This document shows positions 39,401 to 49,273 of a stretch of 64,000 nucleotides of DNA, in pieces. The DNA is from Norana najaformis (lineage: Eukaryota > Annelida > Clitellata > Crassiclitellata > Hormogastridae), in contig OZ029921.1 of the NCBI GenBank assembly GCA_964023275.1, positions 30,891,230 through 30,955,229 on the forward strand, in the 5' to 3' direction. Position 1 is the stretch's first letter, and each line of letters begins with the position of its first letter. The notes below the pieces were generated by a model. It was not told the origin of the DNA. It did no database searches and saw nothing but the letters and a program-made list of their open reading frames with translations. Made by a program: the position numbers and the translations under genes.

Positions 39401-42400
39401 GTCAAAAAAGGAAGCATTATCACCTGAAGAATAGAGAAAAACAGGTTCAGCAAACTGTTGATGCATTCCTGGTTTTCCCTCATGTCGAGCAAAACCTTCA
39501 GCAAGCACTCCTCAACAACGTAAGAATTCTTCTGAAATTAAACAAATGAAACAAACTGGTTAAGCTAACAAAATAAACTATAATGAGCATGGATATTTCA
39601 CAGCCCACTTGTAGCAGTGAAAGAAGAACACAATATCAATCTAGATTCTTGAAGATTTTCTGCTTTGCAAATCAGTTGTTAAGTGATTTTCATGTCTCTG
39701 CAAATCATCCTTGAAGCGGCTTTGCAACTGAACTTTTACATTGCATTTCATGATATCACATTATATTATCACTCTAACCTGTATCCCATGTGAAATTAAA
39801 ATCTAGTGAAAGTCTCATAAAGCACAATTAAAATCAATCCAACTGACCAGGAGTGGGGCCAGGTTGCCAACGATATGTGCACCGAGAATCAGCAGCGTTG
39901 CCTTCTGACTGCGATGACCACGTTCTCTGTCGACCAATTTGTTGGTTTGCTGATTGCAAAGGAACAAAGTCTTAGCAAAGGTGAATTCATTTCAATTAAT
40001 CTTTGAGGTTAATGTTTAACTTCACGTAGATAAGCATTCACCTGTTTCTTAAATTCTTAAGCTCTCCTTGTTTATGAAATTTTCTGATCAATTCAACACA
40101 CACAAATGCATGCACGCTCACACAAAATGCCGGCCCACATGCATAGAACAGCCTTCTGGCATCTATTAAGGAGGCCAACAATGTTCAAGTTTTAAACACG
40201 ACTGCAATTCTATTACTGTGTGACTCTTAGTACCTGCACTGACATTTGACAAAAAAGCACCCCAGAATTAGCTTGCTACTGACGAATCTATATAAAAAAA
40301 TCGTATTTACCTTACACTTCATACAATTGCTGAGCACTCACTTGGTAACAAGAAGTGAGCAGTTTGAACATGGTCATGCAAAGCTGCTTAGCACTGTTAA
40401 CTAATTCATTATCATCAGAGAATGATAGCAGATGCACATAAGAAACTTTGATTGAATAAAAGAAATAAATGACCAGAGCTTTCTATGATGATTTTTCTTT
40501 TAACCAACACATTACCAAATGGACAACACACCTGTCCATGCCTAGCAGTCGTCAGCAAGGGCAGCAACCTGTCCATGTAGGTAAAAAGCACCCGAGCCTT
40601 GATGACATCAGTGGCAGGTGGATCCTGCAACGGGCGATATCCCTCGAGAGGATAACGCAAAGGCGTCGAACCAAAGTTTGCTCGTAGGTTCTCGTTATGT
40701 GACAAACTGACGGCTCCGAAATATGCATGGCCCGGGCCAAGCGGTACCTCAGTAAAAGCATCACCCATGGTACAACCATTTCTAAATCACAAAAATGGCA
40801 GCGATTACACAGGAGAAATTGCATGAAGAAAATCTATATAATAATGTGCTTAGAAATTTACATATGTGAGTGCATATGTGGTTAGGCAGCATTGCTAACT
40901 GACAACTAACAAGAACAGAATGTCTTTTATGGCCCAGCGCTATCTGGTGAATAATATCCACACCTCAGATTCAGGTGTACTGACACTGTGTGCATTAATA
41001 GTGCTTTAAATAAATAAATAGATATGAGAACAGCTTTAGCAATCGCTTATGACTAACAAGAGAACATAGATGACAACGTCGTTCATGGGCCAGCGCTATC
41101 TGGCCCATAATATAAGCGCCTCAGATTCAGGTGTACTGACACTGCACACGTTATAAGTGCTTTAAACAAATAAGTAAATATGAGAACAGCTTTAGCAATC
41201 GCTTACGACTAACAAGAGAACATAGCTGACAATGTCCTTCATGGCCTAGGCATAATAGTCTTGTGCATAATATAAGAACAGCTTTAGCAATCGCTTTCAT
41301 ATCTCGTAGCTAACAACAGATGGGAATGGTAGTGGAGGGGATTGGGAAAGGAAAAGCGAGAGATAGAAATGGAAAGCAACAGGGGGTTTGGCTGAACTGG
41401 CAGGCAGATGCTCTGTGCAGGGTAAGCTGGCATGGTCAGAAAAGTACAGTAAGGTAACATCATATAATGTTAGGTACGATGAAGTTGCCAGATTAGGTCA
41501 GCTTAGTGAAATATTGTTTGCTGCTGCAAGTAAACTTACAAATATCCAAGTTGAGTGTTAAACCAAAAAAGTACCTCATGAATGAGACCACACCGTTGTC
41601 ACAGTCAATTGCACAGCTTATGATATCACCAGCAAGCCAACCCTTAACCAAAAAAACAACAAAAGATTCATTACATCTAGCCATACAGATTTATAATTAA
41701 TTGACTCATTGATCAACTGACTGAACTGACTGACTGACTTACTGACTAAGCATGACCGACTGCTTCAATGAACAATTCTTAGAACTTAAACATTTATTAA
41801 AAGCATAGAAACAAGAGAGAGAGAATGTAAACTGACCTCTCCATATTTGGAATGCATCTTCATGTTCCACTTCTGTACACGACTCCCATCGAAAGCGAAC
41901 GAGTTCTTGGTATCTCCAGCACCATCCTGCAAGAATCATACAGACAATGACCATAACAAAAACAACAATGGCGATGACAAAACAACCACAAACACAGCTG
42001 CCACCAATGATTGCCATAACTGCAACATCATGCTTTTTAATTAACTAGCAATTATTTATGATTGCCATAATTGCAACATCATGCTTTTTAATTAACTAGC
42101 AATTATTTATGTGTTCTAAACATACCAATTAAACTGACTTAAAAATTCTCTATCTTTATTTAAACAGTACTAATTTAAACCAATTCTCACCTCCTCTGTG
42201 AACTTGCATTTCACAGTGCACCAGCCGACCTGCATGACACCCTTTGATCCGAGCAACAATTCATAGATCCATTTCCCTAAAACATACATCATGCCCAATA
42301 GCTCTCCCATTACATCATTAGACTCATTATCTACTAGCAATCCACACGCTTGTGAGCTTTAATGTGGCTGGCAAGTCATTTTGGAGAGGGGCAACTTGAG

Positions 42401-42710
42401 TCTTCTCATTTCATTTAAGGCTGATAAATATCCAGGCTGACAGAGCACCGGTGTTCTTGGGTTGAAAGCTCTACCGATGATATGCTTTGCTGAAGTGGTG
42501 CTATATAAATGTTCATTTGCACCAGAACTACAACATAAACTTCTTATAACATTCTCAATCATAACATGAATTCTGATATAACACAGTCAGGATCATGGAT
42601 CTCAACTTCAGTCCTAATTATAATGCAAATTCATTATGAGACAGTTCTTTCTATGGCTTCCAAAGACAGCATTATAATGTGCTACCTTTGTCGTCGTCGT
42701 TGTCTTCTTC

Positions 42711-42756
<46 letters not shown>

Positions 42757-45700
42757 CCATCCATGGCTGAAGGCCCTTAAGTGTCCAATGTCCATTTAAT
42801 AATTTCTTGTTACACTTCTCTGTCTACTGCTACCAGAGTAAAGCTTCCCTTTGTTTTGTGTCCTTCGTAATTTCAACATCACACTTGATCTTTCTATTAT
42901 TTTTTTATCTTGCATATGTAACACATATGCAGGCTACAACTATCACAGTTACATATCACATACAGGTTACAACTATCACTGTTCTCTGTAACCTTCAAAG
43001 TTGTGGCAAAAGTCATCTGGGCATCAAAAACCATGAAAACTTCAAAAGTCTTACTTAAATTTAAGAAAATACACTGGGTTAAAAGGATTAAAGTTAAATA
43101 TTGGTAATCTGAATGTATTCTGCAAGAAACAGTTTATTTTCTTTTAAATTGTTATACCAAATATAAGATACCTTTGTAGACACAGGTGTTGGACCTGATT
43201 GTACTGAAATTGCTATGACTCGAAACCTGGCCAGAAAAATAACAGATGTGTTAAACAGATGTGAATTCCTACCAAGAGTTAAACAAAAACTCACTTTATG
43301 GCCTCAAGGTCAACATTCCTTCCATCAAGAACAGTTTCAAACAACAAAGAGTTATACGGAAGTTCTCATCTCCTTTCTCTAGTTTGTAACCGTAATTGTA
43401 ATCACTGATTTATAGCTCAAGGACAAGGCCCAATGTCCTGGACAGAGGGGTAGTGAATCACAGTCCTTGTTGCATCGTACTTTCAAGCTCACACTGGTAC
43501 CAAAATAATAAAACTGCTGGGACACAAGGGTATATGAAGAGAGAAAAGTTGTACATAAGACATGATATTTCATAAAACTAATCTATATTTTACTGTATTA
43601 ACTGCATAGTATTATATACATGTAATTATTTTGTATGACAGTTTTATAATGCATTTTATTATATGAAATAACACTGTTGTTTTTAATGGTATATAGTAAG
43701 TGATGTAAGTAAAGCTCCCATGGCCCATGAGGAACATAGGGGAGGTGCTCATTTCCTTTTCTTAGGCCCTTAAGCCGGCAATGGACGAATCCCAAGGTCC
43801 TGGACACTGGGCCAGTGCATCGCAGGACTTGCCCTTTACTTCCCAGCTTACACCGGTATCAAATCATACGGCCTGGTGACAAAAGCACATGTGCACAAAC
43901 AAATTGCTGAGGGTCATTACACGGAGTTGAACTCACAACCGCGTGACCATTGACCAAACGCGTTAGACCACCACGTCGCATGTTATGGAATATAAGTGTC
44001 CTATTATCACTATTCACCAGGTATTTTTGTAAGACTGTTTTACAGAGGATGGCAATGTACTGCATAATGCAACTCATTTTGTAAGCACTAACCCCTAGTC
44101 GATCAGCTTCCACCACAAGTGTTCCAAAGCTCCCTGTGTAGTCAAATTCCACAGTTTCTGGGCCAAGCCGACCACCCGGATCAGTGGTGGAACCTTCTAC
44201 ACACAAAAGATCATCTTTGCAATTCAAAATTGGAGTTAATAGTGGTGTAATAGCGGTTACGATATTACTTCCCAGACTGCGGCATGAATTTTGTGTGCCA
44301 TCTTAATGCCTTGTGCATCAGACACCGAAGCAATAGAAGTTGCTAATTAATAATAATTATTAATAATAACTCAATCCAATTGTAAATAAACTATAAATCA
44401 GTTTATTACTTTGGGGCATTCTCGAGCAAACAGCTAACTGTTCAACTGTATTGTTCTGCTTCATCCAACCAAAATTTTTTTTAACAAATTATGATTCTTT
44501 TCAATTTCTCCAATACCCATCAGTTTGGGCCTCTTTCGTGGCTGGCAAATTATATCTACTTATCATTATTTTCACATAAACAGACAAATTATCTGTAACT
44601 AAACAACATCTAATATGCATATTCAATCCTCTGTAAATAGTTAAATCACCACAGAGCTGTGTAACATAGCCACATATATCAGACCGGAAAGATAAGAAGG
44701 AAACCCACGAGTATTTTGCATTGCTTCATTCAGACTACAGTCAATGTAGTGAGACAGTCTGGCCAAATCCACTGGTTCTCTGCATATGCAATAAACAAAC
44801 ATACAAAGTATTAAAGGAACATGCAAAGTAATAAATGTTTATGCGCATGTGTATTTATGTGTGCACCATTACTGTACATATATATCGCTGACCCATGCAT
44901 CTGTAGATGTAATTTATGTATTTTTTTAGAAGGCACCACATAACTTTCCAGGTAAATACATACATAAGTACGTCCTTGACACATATATACACATATATAC
45001 ACATATCTACGTATACATTCGTAAACATACACACATACAGTAGTGTAACTATGTGCCTGGATAGACAGATGGACAAACATACATGTATGCATATATACAT
45101 ACATCATACATACATATTACATGCATCATACATACATATTACATACCTATACACATACACGCATAAAAACACACACATACAGATACACACAGTTAATGTC
45201 CACTTTATTCCTAATCAGGTGATGCTCAACATGTAAAATCAGGTACTCATTCGGTTATAAGAATAGAATTGTAATCATAATCATAATCCCAACATTCCTA
45301 CACCACCCAACGAAAGCCACATCACGGGACCCAGTTTAGGCACCACTCAGAAGAGAACAAAGAGCATTAGAGACTTATCGAGGAAACCAATGAAACATAT
45401 CTTCTTTCTCTTCTTTAAGTCCATGGGTTCATTGTCTGCTGTTGTTGATTGCACGGTTACTTCATGCAATCAATTACTGTCGTGATTTTTTTTTGACAGC
45501 AGATAGTACCTGCAACCTACCAACCAACCCTTCTCCATCATCCAGGTCTGGGACTGGCACAGTTATAATTTATTTTAAATACATAAAAAACTAACCCAGC
45601 ACCAGCGACATCACTTTTGTTCAAAAGATTTGGAAAGACCTGCTCAATCATTTGTGCCACATGTTCGCTCTCACCTGTACTCAGTATAACAGAACACACA

Positions 45701-47940
45701 GAACAAATTCACAGCATCATAATAAAAATAAAAAGTCAATATGGCATAATTAGTGATGTCACGCTGAAGTAAAACACTTCGAAATTTATAATTCATGAGT
45801 AATCTGCAAGACTAACCCTACAAACAGAAAAACATGAATACATATGTATGTATGTAAGTGCGTATGTATGCATGCATCTGCATACTTATATAGGACCTGT
45901 AACTCTCAAAAGTGCTGATGGCAAGGTGTATCTTTCAAGAGACAGCCATGGGCATCATGGGATTCAAGTGACCCTGACTTTATTTTCTTAGCCTCAGAAC
46001 AAATGGGCAGGACCCAGCCATCTCTGCCTTTACAGCCCGTTCTCCCAACGAGTATAGAACACAGTATATTCATTTTCCAACTTTAAAATAAGCCGTGACA
46101 AACAGAAATCTCTAACAACATGAATAATATATCTTTTGTTCCAGGCAGGAAACCAAATTTCTAACCTCTGGATAGGCAGTAAAGCACATTAACCAATATC
46201 ATCTTGAGGTATGGTAGCCAATTGGTTAGGGTGCTCAGCTTGTAACGCCAGCAGTATAGGTCCAAACCTCCCTTGAGACAGTTAACATGTAGGATCTTGA
46301 GCAAGCCCCTCACTCACAGTTGCTCTGCTCCATCAACTGATGCTCAGTCATTAGACAGTGGCATTTAATAAAAGCAGAAACAATAATGTCATCCCCATAC
46401 AGATACAAATAACCAAAATTAATATAAACCAATTTCACCACTGATATACAGTAAGCAATAATTTGCAGCACTCAGCAACACATAGAGTTAATATTTTTCG
46501 GCAGTTATTGATATAATTTCTGAACCTGTACTTAAATCATTGCACTGGCTTCCTGTTCAGCAAAGAATCTACAGTATTATCGCATATAAAACATTGAACT
46601 GTTGCCAACCACAGTATTTAAAATCAATACTTATTCCCCAGTTTTGTTACTATTCAGCTAGGTCACCCGACTGCCAGTTTCTGGTAATACCCAAAACTAT
46701 AACTGATCTTCATGAACGAGCTTTATCAGTTGCTGGACCTAAATTTTTGTATTCTCTCCCTGCATCTGTTTGTTCTCCTCAGTCTCTTGTGCCTTTTCAG
46801 TCTCAAGACTTCCCTTTTCAGCTCGCTTATTCGTCGTATCCTGTCTCTGTCTCACTGGATTGACCTTCTGGGTATTGATTTGATTACAACTTGGTTTTGT
46901 TGTACCATCAATCTACATGGGATTAGCTCAAACGTAGTTAGCCAAAGACTGCGTGCCATTTCCTCCAGTTCCTGGTTGGTCTCGATTGCACTAGCGAATG
47001 AGCTACGACCTTAATTCTGTGGTCTGGAAAAGCCACTGCAACATGTAAAAGAACATTTAGTTTATTTGGCCCAATGGCCTGGAATGCGCTGCCCATCAAT
47101 CTCCATGCTCCAGAACTTTCCAGTGAAAGAAACGTTCAGGAAGAAACTGAAGACTTACTTGTTCATGTCCTCTGGCTAGGCCAAACTACAGTTAGCACAT
47201 TAGCACTGTAAAATTAGCTTATGCTTTATAAATTTTCTTCTCATTAATAATAATAATAATAATAATCACAATAATAATATTATTAATAATAATCAGCTGA
47301 TTGCTACTGAATTAGACACTTGCAATATCAAAGTTTCTAATTTGATGATGATGATGATGATGATGACGACGACGACGACATAAATAATAACAAGGCTAAT
47401 AAAAGTAAAACTGAAACAAGCTTCCAGGAGTGATTGTTGTTCTTTTCAATTTTCAAGGATTCACAAGTGTTAGACATCTTGTGTTACCTGGGTAAATGTT
47501 ATGATTATGTATTGCGCCACCTTCTGGATCTGATCAACGTTTAACCTAAATTAGTCCAGTATTCTGTCATAGAAACTACGGTCATTTCGTTCGTCACAAA
47601 CTACAGAATGGTCTAAAGCATGTGTTCTTAACAGTGACTGAAATTTTAAAATACGTATTCTCAGAAGTTTGTAAAAAGCGACACAAAAGCGTGGCTTCTG
47701 GGTTTTCTGGACCTTGTCTGTGTACTGCCCATCTCACCTTCACTGCATCCCTAAGCCTCCACGACTCCTCTGAAGTTTACGACCATAGAACGGATAACTA
47801 TTAATCACACAATATCGCATAATCCACAGTCTTAATCCCAACTGATAATGATTACCAATGTGTGCTTTGCTGAGTACTTTGACGCCTTTAGACTGAAAAT
47901 ACCCTTTCTCCAAGAGATCCTTGCCCTTTCCTGATGCCAT
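22114..47940 (-). CDS. RNF123: RNF123/KPC1 SPRY-RING E3 ubiquitin ligase
   Basis: Catalytic subunit of the KPC E3 ligase; in mammals it ubiquitinates p27Kip1 with UBAC1 and promotes p105-to-p50 NF-kappaB processing. The assembled 33-exon CDS is 3651 nt (1216 residues; human 1314) with continuous phase. A SPRY domain spans roughly residues 105-280 ([47 protein letters not shown]). Conserved central blocks include [50 protein letters not shown] and [18 protein letters not shown]. The C-terminal RING is a perfect C3HC4 (C1165, C1168, C1180, H1182, C1185, C1188, C1199, C1202) ending CFFCK about 14 residues before the stop. The segment between the LLSHLKKT block and [12 protein letters not shown] is shorter than I recall in vertebrates; an exon may have been missed at 34364-34900. 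It should be a functional ligase. Confidence 0.94.
22270..22385. repeat. ~58-bp tandem duplication
   Basis: Two copies share GCAATCC, ACAATCC and the stretch CCTCCTATAACATAAGTAAA, at about 22271-22325 and 22326-22382. It lies in the last RNF123 intron, about 65 bp upstream of the final exon's acceptor. Confidence 0.8.
23843..24098. repeat. 36-bp minisatellite in RNF123 intron
   Basis: About seven tandem copies of a 36-bp unit (TGTCTCTTGCACCAGACACT then TAGACAGTGGTAAGGC), the last truncated. Copies are nearly identical. The period is divisible by three and stop-free in several frames, which creates false repeat-protein ORFs on both strands. It sits between the last two upstream exons of the RING region. 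Confidence 0.95.
24631..24654. repeat. (ATGC)n microsatellite
   Basis: About five to six ATGC units in an RNF123 intron; self-complementary. Confidence 0.9.
24790..25480 (-). mobile_element. L2-like LINE fragment
   Basis: The minus strand shows, in order and with frameshifts, [44 protein letters not shown] and [19 protein letters not shown]. This is the last third of an L2/CR1-type reverse transcriptase. It ends in an (AAT)n tail near 24798-24815. It lies in the RNF123 intron between exons 25745-25621 and 24346-24261. Confidence 0.78.
25767..25940. repeat. 22-bp minisatellite at a splice acceptor
   Basis: About eight nearly perfect copies of a 22-bp unit (CATGACCATAACATTAACCA plus AG). The array ends 21 bp before the RNF123 exon at 25745-25621, so on the transcribed strand it occupies the branch-point region. 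Each unit reads GGTTAATGTTATGG on the minus strand. Confidence 0.95.
27479..27624. repeat. 18-bp minisatellite with TGACATCA core
   Basis: About eight copies of an 18-bp unit, GATGACATCACAGACAAT, with later copies drifting to GATTACATCATATACAAT. The array ends about 50 bp upstream of the acceptor of the RNF123 exon at 27429-27241. Confidence 0.92.
30571..30741. repeat. (CATTCACTCACC)n array
   Basis: A simple-sequence array built on CATTCACTCACC (12 bp) grading into CACTCACC and CATTCATT units. On the minus strand it reads GGTGAGTGAATG, so it repeats the 5' splice-site consensus GGTGAGT. It lies 185-355 bp downstream of the RNF123 donor at 30925. Confidence 0.92.
33310..33410. repeat. TATG/GTAG-rich simple repeat
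   Basis: Degenerate TATG, GTAG and GAATGTA units in an RNF123 intron, with no coding content. Confidence 0.8.
35932..35954. repeat. (AT)n microsatellite
   Basis: About ten AT units in the RNF123 intron upstream of exon 35832-35752. Confidence 0.9.
36461..36495. repeat. (TA)n microsatellite
   Basis: About seventeen uninterrupted TA units, in the RNF123 intron just upstream of exon 36397-36224. Confidence 0.95.
36960..37290 (-). mobile_element. Degenerate LINE 3' end
   Basis: On the minus strand, [20 protein letters not shown] followed by TFLFRVSFF resembles the LKTxLF end of non-LTR reverse transcriptases. It is strongly decayed. Confidence 0.4.
37385..37575 (-). mobile_element. tRNA-derived SINE, family 1
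   Basis: The minus strand has TTGTAGCATATTGG (A-box-like), GGTTTGAGCC (B-box-like), then TTGAGCAAGTCCTTCACTCA and a 3' end CCTAATAAATGCTGAAATAA. Same family as 20552-20765 and 46208-46390. Confidence 0.72.
38031..38112. repeat. 20-bp tandem repeat, four copies
   Basis: Four copies of AAGCAAATAATGTGGATATA with one C/T variant, in the RNF123 intron between exons 38748-38656 and 37831-37738. Confidence 0.95.
38875..38960 (+). mobile_element. Solo arm of foldback MITE family
   Basis: Contains AATCGTAAACTCAAGATTTC, ACAGCACCCAAAGAAAGC and GACCAGCTTATTCACAG, matching the arms at 48098-48203 and 48390-48489. Confidence 0.6.
40895..41300. repeat. ~170-bp tandem duplication, two copies plus a partial third
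   Basis: Repeated blocks include CAGCGCTATCTGG, CCTCAGATTCAGGTGTACTG, GTGCTTTAAA and GAACAGCTTTAGCAATCGCT. It fills most of the RNF123 intron between exons 41642-41575 and 40781-40532. Copies differ by several substitutions. Confidence 0.88.
42010..42111. repeat. Recent 51-bp tandem duplication
   Basis: Two adjacent 51-bp copies (42010-42060 and 42061-42111) differ by a single C/T, so the duplication is young or recently homogenised. It lies 80 bp from the acceptor side of RNF123 exon 41926-41837. Confidence 0.97.
42712..42757. repeat. (ATC)n microsatellite
   Basis: About fifteen ATC/CAT units in an RNF123 intron. It creates a false poly-His open frame on the plus strand. Confidence 0.97.
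43420..43505 (-). mobile_element. Partial SINE, same family as 43700-43985
   Basis: Shares TGTCCTGGACA, the segment around AATCACAGTCCTTG and AGCTCACACTGGTACCAAA with the copy at 43780-43860. Only the body is present. Confidence 0.5.
43700..43985 (-). mobile_element. tRNA-headed SINE
   Basis: On the minus strand a tRNA-like head (GGTGGTCTAACGCGTTTGGT, then GAGTTCAACTCC) is followed by a roughly 200-bp body containing ACCGGTGTAAGCTGGGAAGT. A body-only relative lies at 43420-43505. Confidence 0.6.
44830..45190. repeat. CATA/TATG/CACA-rich simple repeat block
   Basis: About 360 bp of degenerate CATA, TATG and ACAC units in the RNF123 intron between exons 45674-45596 and 44779-44685. It gives several overlapping false Tyr/Ile/Thr-rich frames. 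Confidence 0.85.
45265..45340 (+). mobile_element. Solo arm of foldback MITE family
   Basis: AATCATAATCCCAACATTCC, ACCCAACGAAAGCCACATCA and CGGGACCCAG match the family arm in diverged form. Confidence 0.5.
46208..46390 (+). mobile_element. tRNA-derived SINE, family 1
   Basis: ATGGTAGCCAATTGGTTAGG (A box) and GGTCCAAACCT (B-box-like) precede CTTGAGCAAGCCCCTCACTC and a 3' end GCATTTAATAAAAGCAGAAA. The 5' head resembles a tRNA for about 70 nt. Confidence 0.75.
46525..46870 (+). mobile_element. L2-like LINE fragment
   Basis: Plus-strand open frame with [40 protein letters not shown] and a degraded end. Typical L2/CR1 reverse-transcriptase C-terminus, in RNF123 intron 1. Confidence 0.75.
47040..47290 (+). 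mobile_element. L2-like LINE 3' end with (AAT)n tail
   Basis: The plus strand encodes [20 protein letters not shown], then KLKTYLF in a shifted frame. It ends TTATGCTTTATAAATTTTC followed by (AAT)n. Likely a second L2-type insertion next to 46525-46870. Confidence 0.65.
47343..47380. repeat. (GAT)n(GAC)n compound microsatellite
   Basis: About eight GAT units run directly into four to five GAC units in RNF123 intron 1. Confidence 0.95.
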
Positions 47941-48097
47941 GGTCAGAAAACAAATCAGACCGTAAGCAGAAAACTAAAACTAAGCATCACCAACGCATTA
48001 GATAAACCATTTACAGATTGGCCTAGTTTTGCTGTCTGTTTCTAATAATAGCAACGAGGGCATTTCAAGTAAGTAAGTAAGTAATCGTTACAACCAG

Positions 48098-48489
48098 CGT
48101 CATCGTAAACTCGACATTTCCACAGCGCCCAAATATATCTAAGACTTGGGAACCAGCTCATTCGCATGCGCTCAGTCAAAACAAAATCGATTGGCAGGTG
48201 GGGTCAGATTCGCTGGACTGAAATGGTTAACAAGAGCACAAAATGGGGAGTCTGTGTAATCCTGATTATCTTATTATCTTATTCTGATTCTTCCTCTTCT
48301 CCTTGTCTCTCTTCTCGCTTCAATTTCAAACACCATCCACCATAGCCGTCCGACTGTCTGACTCCTTGATCTTGACTTGGAACCAAACCCTTTTGCCTAT
48401 CGATTTTGTTTTGACTGAGCGCCTGTGAATAAGCTGGTTCCCGTGACTTAGCTTTCGTTGGGCGCTGTAGAAATCTCAAGATTACGATT
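48098..48489. mobile_element. Foldback MITE, complete copy
   Basis: Terminal inverted repeats of about 100 bp at 48098-48203 and 48390-48489 share CACAGCGCCCAA-type, GGGAACCAGCT-type and GCTCAGTCAAAACAAAATCG segments in opposite orientation. The interior is about 190 bp. No transposase. Single arms of the same family lie at 21409, 38875, 45265 and 55885, and interior-only traces near 27700-27775. An (AAGT)n run abuts the left end (48067-48084). Confidence 0.75.
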
Positions 48490-49205
48490 AATGGTTTTCA
48501 ATTCTTTGTATCGATGGCAACGCAGTTTCAGATTTGAAACTGCCCCAACATGAAGATCAGTGTTATACCAGTCAACCACCTCATGAAGTACATGAGAATG
48601 ATGACAGATATACATCTGCTACTACTTGGTGGGATATGCCGTAAGCATTTGCAAAACCTGACACTTGGTGTCACCAGCATAAAAGCAAGTGAAAACCATA
48701 CCGAACATATCATTTTTGTCACTTCCACAGATTCCTGAATTACTTTGTTCTCACATCATTCGCAAGATGGTGCAGACAACGTACATGTATGTCACTTGTT
48801 ATAAATGTACTAAATGTACAGACTACAGACTACGTAATCGTATAAGCCTTTTATTACATGTATACTGGTGTTCAAATATGTCTGTCCTAGAATTTGAATG
48901 TTGTTACTATGCAAAAATAAATAAGTTGAGCTACAGTCGTAGATCAGTCCATCAGGGAAGCTGCCAATCACAGAAGCAGATTAACAGACAACCATAGCAC
49001 AGAGAATCAGTAAAAAACGAAACTAAATTAAAACAATTTAAAATCCTTTTAAAATTCTTGTACGTTATTTATTCAATAATTTTCTGTCATTTGTTGAACC
49101 CACATGGCAAGGTACAATTAAGTACAAATAGATGATTGCAGTTTATAAGAAACTTCTTTGCCGACTCTATATCGACGTCAAAATACAACATGTTAAAAGC
49201 CCACT

Positions 49206-49273
49206 GTTAGGCATTCTTTTTCAATACGTTGGCTCCAACAACGACTTTCTTGGGTGCCAAAGAAATGTTGATT
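49206..49273 (-). CDS. Possible terminal exon of an unrecognised gene
   Basis: On the minus strand, acceptor AATCATAG at 49274 opens a short frame ending VVVGANVLKKNA and a TAA stop. An AATAAA hexamer lies about 130 bp further on (near 49071-49076). No upstream exon could be identified and the other frames of this piece are also partly open, so it could equally be 3'-UTR of the glycosyltransferase gene or chance. I do not recognise the protein. Confidence 0.25.

Larger units (their letters stand above)
22114..47940 (-). other. RNF123: Exon map of RNF123
   Basis: Coding exons in transcript order: 47940-47856, 45674-45596, 44779-44685, 44196-44093, 43226-43172, 42276-42191, 41926-41837, 41642-41575, 40781-40532, 39949-39848, 39531-39424, 38748-38656, 37831-37738, 36861-36770, 36397-36224, 35832-35752, 35404-35244, 35028-34901, 34363-34251, 34018-33935, 32485-32200, 31485-31411, 31013-30926, 29999-29912, 28930-28840, 28381-28242, 27429-27241, 26730-26655, 26332-26248, 25745-25621, 24346-24261, 23655-23570 (RING start), 22207-22114. 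GT-AG is used except for GC donors after 35752, 34251 and 27241. Ends of exons 3, 13, 14 and 17 are the least certain. Confidence 0.82.

Noticed and set aside
42566-42799. Plus-strand frame with a poly-His run
   Set aside because: Produced by the (ATC)n microsatellite in an RNF123 intron; no splice support.
44811-45236. Several overlapping frames rich in Tyr, Ile, Thr and Cys
   Set aside because: All derive from the CATA/TATG simple-repeat block in an RNF123 intron.
46208-46280. Possible functional tRNA gene
   Set aside because: A and B boxes are present but the stems do not pair as a cloverleaf and a SINE body follows; the same unit recurs twice.
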